The notes under the pieces are model-generated. The model saw only the letters and a program-made list of their open reading frames with translations. It did no database searches and was not told where the DNA came from. A program made the position numbers and the translations under genes. A stretch of 64,000 nucleotides of DNA from Olsenella sp. SW781 (lineage in GTDB: Bacteria > Actinomycetota > Coriobacteriia > Coriobacteriales > Atopobiaceae), in contig NZ_SJOU01000012.1 in the NCBI RefSeq assembly GCF_012027725.1, positions 1 to 64,000 of the forward strand, written 5' to 3'. This document shows positions 58,586-64,000 of the stretch, piece by piece (position 1 is the stretch's first letter; each line of letters opens with the position of its first letter).

Positions 58586-59218
58586 CTACTTCTTGACGTT
58601 CTTCTCGACCTTCTTCGCGGACGCCTCGGCGCTCGCGCGCTGGAAGAGCTCGAGGAGCTTCTTGTCGGAGAGGCCGCGGACGCGGGCCTCGGCCGCCTTG
58701 CGGAACGGGCGGCGCTTCACCATGTCGTAGATGAAGCTACCAATGATGGCGGCGTACGCAAAGACGAGCGACGCCACGCTCAGGATGCCCTGCCAGGTGC
58801 CGAGGTCGGTGTTCTGTCCAAAGACGTAGGCGCAGATGAGGGAAATGACGGCGAGCGCCATGCCCACGCCGAGAAACGCCCAGAAGACCTTCTCGGTCTT
58901 CTTGTAGCCGGGAAGCTCCCGCAGGACGAGGTCGTAGGCGCGGTTGCGGATGTCCTCCTCCTCGCGCTCGCGGCGCTTGCGCTCCTTCTTCTCCTCCTTT
59001 GTCTCGGCACGGCCAAGGCCGGAGGCCTTCGCCTTGCTCTCCACGCGCACGGAGGCACCGGCCTCGCGCACGGGACGCGCCTTGGCCGCAGAGCTGCGCG
59101 AGAAGCCCTTGCGCTCCTCGCTCGTGGAGGTCACGGCCTCGGCCTCCTTCTTGGGACGGCCGACGGCGTTGCCCTCGGCCTCGCGACGGGCGCCCTCGAT
59201 GGTGTCCTTGAGTGACAT
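58586..59218 (-). CDS. Membrane protein with charged coiled N-terminus
   Basis: 210 residues, unrecognised. The N-terminal 95 residues are highly charged and predicted helical (KEEKKERKRREREEEDIRNR). Two membrane helices (about 111-135 and 143-165) follow, and the Lys/Ala-rich C-terminus ends SAKKVEKNVKK. Both ends should be cytosolic. The basic C-terminal tail and acidic/basic helix suggest a protein or nucleic acid contact, but no family motif is visible. The start is ATG 59218 with AGAAGGAGC upstream. It lies 28 bases downstream of purC on the same strand and may be cotranscribed with it, with no evident link to purines. Confidence 0.6.
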   Translation of the reverse strand: MSLKDTIEGARREAEGNAVGRPKKEAEAVTSTSEERKGFSRSSAAKARPVREAGASVRVESKAKASGLGRAETKEEKKERKRREREEEDIRNRAYDLVLRELPGYKKTEKVFWAFLGVGMALAVISLICAYVFGQNTDLGTWQGILSVASLVFAYAAIIGSFIYDMVKRRPFRKAAEARVRGLSDKKLLELFQRASAEASAKKVEKNVKK

Positions 59219-59246
59219 GAAGCTCCTTCTGCGGTCGTCTTCGACG

Positions 59247-60125
59247 TTAGCGGGCGGGCACGAACTCGGTGCCGGTGATGATCTGGAAGGCCTCCTGGTA
59301 GCGCTTGGAGGTTCCCTCGATGACCTCGGCGGGGATGCGCGGCGGCTCGCCGGTCATGTCCCAGTTGGCGCGCAGCCAGTCGCGGACGTACTGCTTGTCG
59401 TAGCTCGGCTGGACCTTGCCCTCCTCGTAGGAGTCGGCAGGCCAGAAGCGGCTGGAGTCGGGGGTGAGGCACTCGTCGATGAGGGTGAGCTTGCCGTCGA
59501 TGAAGCCAAACTCGAACTTGGTGTCGGCAATGATGATGCCCTGCTCGGCGGCGTAGTCGGCAGCGGCCTTGTAGATCGAGAGGGAGGCATCGCGCAGCTG
59601 GGCCGCCACGTCCTCGCCCACGATCTCGCAGCAGCGCTCGAAGGAGATGTTCTCGTCGTGGTCGCCGAGCTCCGCCTTGGTGGAGGGGGTGAAGATCGGC
59701 TCGGGGAGCTTGGAGGCCTCGGTCAGGCCGTCGGGCAGCTTGATGCCGCAGACGGTACCGTCCTCGTCGTAGGTCTTCTTGCCGGAGCCGGTGAGGTAGC
59801 CGCGGACGATGCACTCGATGGGCACGGTCTGGGCCTTCTTGACCAGCATGGAGCGGCCGGCGAGGTAGTCGGCGTACGGCTTGAACTCCTCGGGGAGGTC
59901 CGCCACGTCGCAGCTGATCATGTGGTTGGGGATGAGGTCGGCAAAGCGCTCGAACCAGAACGCGGAGATGCGCGTGAGGATCTCGCCCTTGTGCGGGATC
60001 TCGTCCGGCAGGATGAAGTCATAGGCGCTGATGCGGTCGGACGCCACCATGAGGAGGCTGTCGCCGCAGTCGTAGATGTCGCGGACCTTGCCGTGCGAGT
60101 CCGGACGAAGTTCCATCTCAGCCAT
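59247..60125 (-). CDS. purC: SAICAR synthetase
   Basis: A 292-residue ATP-dependent ligase joining aspartate to CAIR in purine synthesis; cytosolic. Conserved stretches visible: GKVRDIYDCGDSLLMVASDR near 11, ISAYDFILPDEIPHKG, ECIVRGYLTGSG near 103, and IIADTKFEFGFIDGKL with LIDECLTPDSSRFW near 215. It is the longer (yeast-like) form of about 290-300 residues rather than the 240-residue form. The start is ATG 60125, with AAAGGTGG upstream. It is the first gene of a short minus-strand unit, 79 bases from the kinase gene. purH is about 25 kb away, so purine genes are scattered. Confidence 0.94.
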   Translation of the reverse strand: MAEMELRPDSHGKVRDIYDCGDSLLMVASDRISAYDFILPDEIPHKGEILTRISAFWFERFADLIPNHMISCDVADLPEEFKPYADYLAGRSMLVKKAQTVPIECIVRGYLTGSGKKTYDEDGTVCGIKLPDGLTEASKLPEPIFTPSTKAELGDHDENISFERCCEIVGEDVAAQLRDASLSIYKAAADYAAEQGIIIADTKFEFGFIDGKLTLIDECLTPDSSRFWPADSYEEGKVQPSYDKQYVRDWLRANWDMTGEPPRIPAEVIEGTSKRYQEAFQIITGTEFVPAR

Positions 60126-60204
60126 TCCGGCCACCTTTCGTAGGCGTTTCACTCAACCATCCAGTATACGTCACTCGCGCCGCGGCGCGGCGAGCGCAGC
60201 GGCG

Positions 60205-61737
60205 CTACCGGTCCTTCTCCTTGCGCTCGCGGCGCTGGGGAATCCGCAGCGTGAACGTGGTTCCCTTGCCGAGCTCGGACTCCACGAGGATCGTACCGTT
60301 GTGCTTGTCGACGATCTCCTTGGTGATGGCCAGGCCCACGCCGAGGCCGCCGGACACGCGCTCGCGGCTCACGTCGGAGCGCCAGAAGCGCGAGAAGGTC
60401 TGCGGGATGTCTTCCTTGGCGATGCCGATGCCGGTGTCCTGGACCCCGATCAGCACGTCGGAGCGATCCTGCCGCAGAAAGACCTTCACCCAGCCGTCCG
60501 CGTTGGTGTAGCGCATCGCGTTGCTCATGAGGTTCACGATCGCCTCGCGGATGAGGTCGGGGTCGACGTCGGCGTAGAGCTCGCCGTGGGCGGTCTCGTC
60601 AACGAAGCGCAGGTGGAGGCCGCGCTCGTGGAAGAGCTGATGCTGGGCGGAGACCAGGCTCTTGACGAGGTACACCATGTCGGTCTTCTCGACCTTGACC
60701 TCGGTGGTGCCGTTCTCCAGGCGCGAGAGCTTGAGCATGGCGTCGATGAGGCGGGAGAGGCGGCGCACCTCGGAGGCCACGACCTCCAGGTGCTCGTCGT
60801 CCGCGGGCAGGACGCCGTCCTGCATGGCCTCGACCGTGGCCTGCATGGCCATGAGCGGCGTGCGCAGCTCATGGGCGACATCCCCGGTGAGGCGGTGCTC
60901 GAGCTTGATGTCGCGCTCGATGGTCGTGGCCATGTCGTCGAAGGTCTCGCCGAGCTGGCCAATCTCGTCGGCACCCGTGACGCCGGTGCGCGCCGTGAGG
61001 TCGCCGTTTCTGATCTGCTTGGCCGTCGAGGTGATGCGCTGGATGGGCTTTGCCATCCCGCGCGAGACAAAGTACCCGATCACGCAGGCGAGAAGGGCCG
61101 CGATCGCGGCGGCCGTCGCGATGGCGCCGTACGAGTTGGAGCGGAAGGACGCGTCGCTCTTGGTGAGCAGGGCCTCGGAGCCAAAGGCCCAGAGCCGGAC
61201 CTCGCCGACGACGGCCCCGTCCTCGTCGAGGATCTGCGAGGTGACGAGCGCCTCCTGGGCGGTCGGGACCGTGGCGGGAACGGGCTTCGCGCCCTCGGCG
61301 GCATCCGGGGTGAGCGTGGTCGACCGAGCCCAGGTGTCATCGTAGAGCACGTTGCCGTCGGCGTCGACGACCTGGACGACGATGTCAGAGGAGAGCGAGG
61401 ACGCCCCCGCGGCGGCAGCGGCGGCGGTCTCGTCGAGCTCGCCGGTCTGCTGGTATGCCTCGGATATGCTCTCCGCCGTGGAGTCGGCGATGCTCTGCAT
61501 GTTCTGGCGGGTGTAGGCCATGAACTGGCCCTCCCACACCATGGCGAGCACCACCACGAGCACCACGGCCGTCATTATCGCCGTCAGCGCAAAGCCGAGG
61601 GTGAGGCTCGTGGAGTAGGGGCGCCCGCGCTTGGGCGAGGGCTTGATCGTGTTCCAAGAGCTACGAGAGGACGAGGGCCGCTCGGAGCCGCCCTCGTCCA
61701 GCTGTGCGTCCCTTCCGGTGACGAAGCGCGCGGACAT
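60205..61737 (-). CDS. OmpR-partner sensor histidine kinase
   Basis: 510 residues. The first membrane helix (about 48-68) and second (about 205-227) enclose an extracytoplasmic sensor domain. HAMP (about 228-280) is followed by HisKA with phospho-His near 285 in GDVAHELRTPLMAM, then the ATPase domain with N box NLMSNAMRYT, G1 DTGIGIAKEDIP and G2 SGGLGVGLAITKEIV. The order and the adjacent OmpR-type regulator (stop 8 bases upstream) define a classical two-component pair. The stimulus is unknown. It has a 40-residue cytosolic N-terminal extension rich in Ser/Arg. The ribosome binding site is weak, suggesting coupling to the regulator gene. Confidence 0.93.
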   Translation of the reverse strand: MSARFVTGRDAQLDEGGSERPSSSRSSWNTIKPSPKRGRPYSTSLTLGFALTAIMTAVVLVVVLAMVWEGQFMAYTRQNMQSIADSTAESISEAYQQTGELDETAAAAAAGASSLSSDIVVQVVDADGNVLYDDTWARSTTLTPDAAEGAKPVPATVPTAQEALVTSQILDEDGAVVGEVRLWAFGSEALLTKSDASFRSNSYGAIATAAAIAALLACVIGYFVSRGMAKPIQRITSTAKQIRNGDLTARTGVTGADEIGQLGETFDDMATTIERDIKLEHRLTGDVAHELRTPLMAMQATVEAMQDGVLPADDEHLEVVASEVRRLSRLIDAMLKLSRLENGTTEVKVEKTDMVYLVKSLVSAQHQLFHERGLHLRFVDETAHGELYADVDPDLIREAIVNLMSNAMRYTNADGWVKVFLRQDRSDVLIGVQDTGIGIAKEDIPQTFSRFWRSDVSRERVSGGLGVGLAITKEIVDKHNGTILVESELGKGTTFTLRIPQRRERKEKDR

Positions 61738-61745
61738 CCCGGCGC

Positions 61746-62468
61746 CTATCGGCTGCCGGCGTCGGCCGCCTTCTCGGGAGCCTCGAAGCGATAGCCGACG
61801 CCGTGAACGGTGTAGAGCCAGCGCGGGTTGCGCGGGTCGTCGCCGAGCTTGGCGCGGAGGTTCTTGACGTGGGAGTCGATGGTGCGCTCGTAGCCCTCGA
61901 AGTCGTAGCCGAGGACCTTCTCGACGAGCTCCATGCGGGTGTAGACGCGGCCCGGGTAGCGCGCGAGCGTGGTCAGCAGCTTGAACTCGGAGGCGGTGAG
62001 GTCGACCTCCTTGCCCTCCACGAGCACCTTGTGGCCCGAGATGTCGATCACGAGGTCGCCGAAGTCGAGCACCTCGAGCTGCGGCTCGGTCTCGGTGTGG
62101 GCGCGACGAAGCAGGGCGCGCACGCGGGCGACGAGCTCGCGCGGCGAGAAGGGCTTGATGAGGTAGTCATCGGCACCGAGCTCGAGGCCGATGATGCGGT
62201 CCTCGACCTCGCCCTTGGCGGTGAGCATGATGATGGGCACGTTGGACGTCTCGCGGATGGCGCGGCAGACGCGCTCGCCCGAGAGCTTGGGGAGCATGAG
62301 GTCGAGGATCACGAGGTCGAAGGTGTGCTTCTCAAACTCCTCGACGGCGCTCTGGCCGTCGCCGACGCCGCGCACGATATAGCTCTCGCGCTCGAGGTAC
62401 GCCGCGACGGCGTCCCTGATTGCCTTCTCGTCCTCAACGAGCAGAATCTTCTTCTCATCTGAAGCCAT
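61746..62468 (-). CDS. OmpR/PhoB-family response regulator
   Basis: A 240-residue regulator. The receiver (1-120) has acidic pocket Glu12/Asp13, phosphoacceptor Asp56 in VILDLMLPK, Thr in IIMLTAKG and Lys in DYLIKPFSP. A winged-helix DNA-binding domain (about 135-232) has LTASEFKLLTTLARYPG, ERTIDSHVKNLRAKLGD and TVHGVGYRFEAP. The start is ATG 62468 after GGAGG. It is the first gene of the pair with the sensor kinase. The immediately upstream lipoprotein gene on the same strand may belong to the same regulon or signal chain, but the gap (91 bases) allows its own promoter. Confidence 0.95.
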   Translation of the reverse strand: MASDEKKILLVEDEKAIRDAVAAYLERESYIVRGVGDGQSAVEEFEKHTFDLVILDLMLPKLSGERVCRAIRETSNVPIIMLTAKGEVEDRIIGLELGADDYLIKPFSPRELVARVRALLRRAHTETEPQLEVLDFGDLVIDISGHKVLVEGKEVDLTASEFKLLTTLARYPGRVYTRMELVEKVLGYDFEGYERTIDSHVKNLRAKLGDDPRNPRWLYTVHGVGYRFEAPEKAADAGSR

Positions 62469-62559
62469 GCTGGCCTCCTCGCTAACGACTGGTCGTCTCC
62501 GGGAAATCCGGTCCGTGGATGACCCTAGTGTACCCTACCGGGCCGCTGGAGATTCCAAG

Positions 62560-63768
62560 TTACAGGCGGAAGGTACGCACCGCAACGGAAGCGGGGTAGC
62601 CGGTGTCCGCGTCCTTGACCGTCGAGAAGGTCACGAAGAGGTCGCACTCTCCCACGCGGGCCGGGTACTCCCCGTAGTCGACGATGCGGTCTGCCGAGGG
62701 CAGCGCCGAGTACTGGCGCTTGGCGAGGTCGAGCACGAGGTATGTGGCGTTGCTCTTGACGATGAACAGGTCGCCGTTGCCGCAGCCGCACTCGGACGGC
62801 TCGCGGTTGAGGCGGTAGAAGCCGGCCGAGGACGTCCCGATGTAGGTGCCCATCTGCCCGAGGAGGCCGCCGGTGCTGTAGCTGGCCTCAACCGAGACGA
62901 GAAACCGGTCCCCCACGCGCACCGCGCGGAACGGTCGCACGCCCTGGGGCATGACGAGCTGGTCGATCCTCGTCTTGAGGTCGTCCGAGAGGGAGTAGGC
63001 GGTGACGCCGTAGTAGGTCCCCTCGGAGGCGCGCACGCGCGGCGCGAGCGTGACGACCTCGCCCGAGACGGTCGGCCACATGGCAAAGCGGCCCGGGGAC
63101 TCCACCACCGCCTGGGCGTCCGAGTCCCCGGCGTGCCAGATGTAGCAGAAGGAGTGCTCCTGCGTCTTGGTCCCGAGCGTCGACGGCTGGACCTGCCAGA
63201 TCACGCTCGAGCCGGAGACGGCGAAGGGGGCCGGGTCATAGTCCGAGGTGCCCTCCCAGAGGGTCTTGGTGTCCCCGGTCAGCGCGCCGGCGGAAAACGA
63301 GGACGCATGGAGCGACCACGCCCGCGTCACCAGGTCGAGCTCGGTCCAGGCGTACACGCTGTCCGAGCAACGCGCGTCATAGATGACCGAGGTCGCCGAG
63401 CCGCTGACGGGCTCGGGGACGACCTCCATGAGCTCCCCGGACGCGAGCGAGAAGGCCGATCCCGTGACCATCGGCGTGGCAGAGGACCCCGCCGTGGTGA
63501 CGGGAATCCACGTGCCCTCAGCCGGGTGGAGCACGTTGCCGAGCGGCAGGGTCCACGACCCCTCGACGGCGAGCGTCGTGTCCACGCCCTCGAACTCCGA
63601 GAGGATGTCGTCCGCCTCGGACTCGTCGACCACGGTGGGGTCTGCCACGGTGTCGTTCGCGCCATGCGTGCAGCCGGCCAGGATGCCGACCGCCGCCGCG
63701 GTCACACCGCCGACCGCCGTCGCCTTGAAGAGCGAGCGGCGCGTCATCTTGAGCTTGGGGAGCCTCAC
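62560..63768 (-). CDS. Twin-arginine lipoprotein of unknown function
   Basis: 402 residues. The N-terminus has a Tat motif (TRRSLFK), a hydrophobic stretch and lipobox ILAGC, so the protein is probably exported folded and lipid-anchored. The mature region is beta-strand rich with repeated WTLPLG, YAWTEL, VIWQVQ, GRFAMWPTV and GVTAYSL segments about 40-50 residues apart, compatible with a beta-propeller. A CGCGNG cysteine cluster lies near 330. No enzymatic motif is seen. The start is probably GTG 63768; the best upstream purine stretch (GAGAAGGA) is part of an exact copy of the dispersed 12-mer at 63779. It may act as an extracytoplasmic partner of the adjacent two-component system, which is speculative. 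Confidence 0.65.
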   Translation of the reverse strand: MRLPKLKMTRRSLFKATAVGGVTAAAVGILAGCTHGANDTVADPTVVDESEADDILSEFEGVDTTLAVEGSWTLPLGNVLHPAEGTWIPVTTAGSSATPMVTGSAFSLASGELMEVVPEPVSGSATSVIYDARCSDSVYAWTELDLVTRAWSLHASSFSAGALTGDTKTLWEGTSDYDPAPFAVSGSSVIWQVQPSTLGTKTQEHSFCYIWHAGDSDAQAVVESPGRFAMWPTVSGEVVTLAPRVRASEGTYYGVTAYSLSDDLKTRIDQLVMPQGVRPFRAVRVGDRFLVSVEASYSTGGLLGQMGTYIGTSSAGFYRLNREPSECGCGNGDLFIVKSNATYLVLDLAKRQYSALPSADRIVDYGEYPARVGECDLFVTFSTVKDADTGYPASVAVRTFRL

Positions 63769-63789
63769 CGGGTCGACCGTCCTTCTCGC

Positions 63790-64000
63790 CTAGCGCGCCT
63801 GGGCCGAGGCCTCGACGAGGGCCCGCGCGAGCTGGTCGGCGCAGGAGGTCTGGCGCGGGCCGCAGGTGTTGCCGGAGAGGATGCCCACGATCTCGTCGAC
63901 GGGGTGGCCGGCCACGAGCTTGCTCACGGCCTTGAGGTTGCCGTTGCAGCCGCCCTCAAAGGAGACCTGCTCGATAGTCTTGCCGTCATCCGCAAGGTCG
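63790..64000 (-). CDS. TSCPD domain protein (partial, N-terminus outside window)
   Basis: The last 69 residues of a minus-strand gene run off the window end. The sequence includes VSFEGGCNGNLKAVSKLV, then VGILSGNTCGPRQTSCADQL and ends ALVEASAQAR. The TSCxDQLA signature and the GGCNGNL segment identify the short TSCPD family, related to a domain found at the C-terminus of some ribonucleotide reductases. The conserved cysteines suggest metal or redox function; no activity is established. It lies 21 bases upstream of the Tat lipoprotein gene. Its stop codon shares one base with a copy of the dispersed 12-mer. Confidence 0.82.
   Translation of the reverse strand, partial: DLADDGKTIEQVSFEGGCNGNLKAVSKLVAGHPVDEIVGILSGNTCGPRQTSCADQLARALVEASAQAR

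Overview
This is a high-GC (roughly two-thirds G+C by eye) bacterial chromosome segment. The gene set fits the class Coriobacteriia, most likely an Olsenella/Atopobium-type anaerobe. The indicators are pyruvate:ferredoxin oxidoreductase, several PTS systems, a QueT ECF transporter, MurT/GatD, and an actinobacterial kinase/FHA/PP2C/SEDS/PBP/PknB cluster. The taxonomic call is inference from content; there is no rRNA here. I see no prophage, no CRISPR array and no complete insertion sequence.

Layout. 1-11.7 kb: adenine deaminase, a YcxB-like membrane protein, a trehalose locus (TreC, PTS EIIBCA, divergent TreR with palindromic operators), two tandem paralogous esterases, and a ribokinase-nucleoside hydrolase pair. 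11.9-16.1 kb: a lower-GC surface protein (VWA plus papain-like domain) and a DUF362/ferredoxin protein. 16.4-24.6 kb: pgi, a conserved hypothetical, trxA with a PAP2 phosphatase, a phosphoesterase, and a translationally coupled QueT-glycosyltransferase-LytS-LytTR run. 24.9-36.2 kb: a fused MurT-GatD gene, PFOR, a C39-type lipoprotein, purH, a GNAT acetyltransferase and gluQ. 36.3-38.4 kb: a low-GC AlbA/Schlafen-type regulator and two tRNAs. 38.4-44.7 kb: an RmlD-like reductase, manA and deoC, facing a mannose-family PTS operon with its GntR regulator. 44.7-48.4 kb: a small gene behind two LexA-like boxes, serS, a small membrane protein, a nuclease-like gene framed by two copies of one hairpin element, and tRNA-Leu. 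48.5-58.3 kb: a six-gene cell-wall signalling operon (membrane Ser/Thr kinase, FhaA-like, FhaB-like, PP2C, a single-chain SEDS-PBP fusion, PknB with PASTA domains). 58.4-64 kb: tRNA-Arg, purC, an OmpR-type two-component pair, a Tat-type lipoprotein and a partial TSCPD protein.

Two things run through the whole window and are not genes. First, the intergenic spaces, mostly at gene 3' ends, are loaded with long near-perfect inverted repeats built on a GGGGACRGG core, plus a second class that has different stems around a shared loop (TTTGCCCAGTTGGCAYTT). One apparent relic lies in frame between MurT and GatD and seems to have joined them. One borders the gluQ start codon, and two framing copies enclose a nuclease-like gene. 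Second, the 12-mer GGCGAGAAGRAC occurs 17 times by my reading, on both strands. Inside genes it appears in three reading frames and uses otherwise rare codons; three copies are noncoding and one pair forms a perfect inverted repeat. This looks like a DNA-level signal (Chi-like, segregation/architecture or uptake-type) rather than a protein motif, and it is the best candidate here for an undescribed system.
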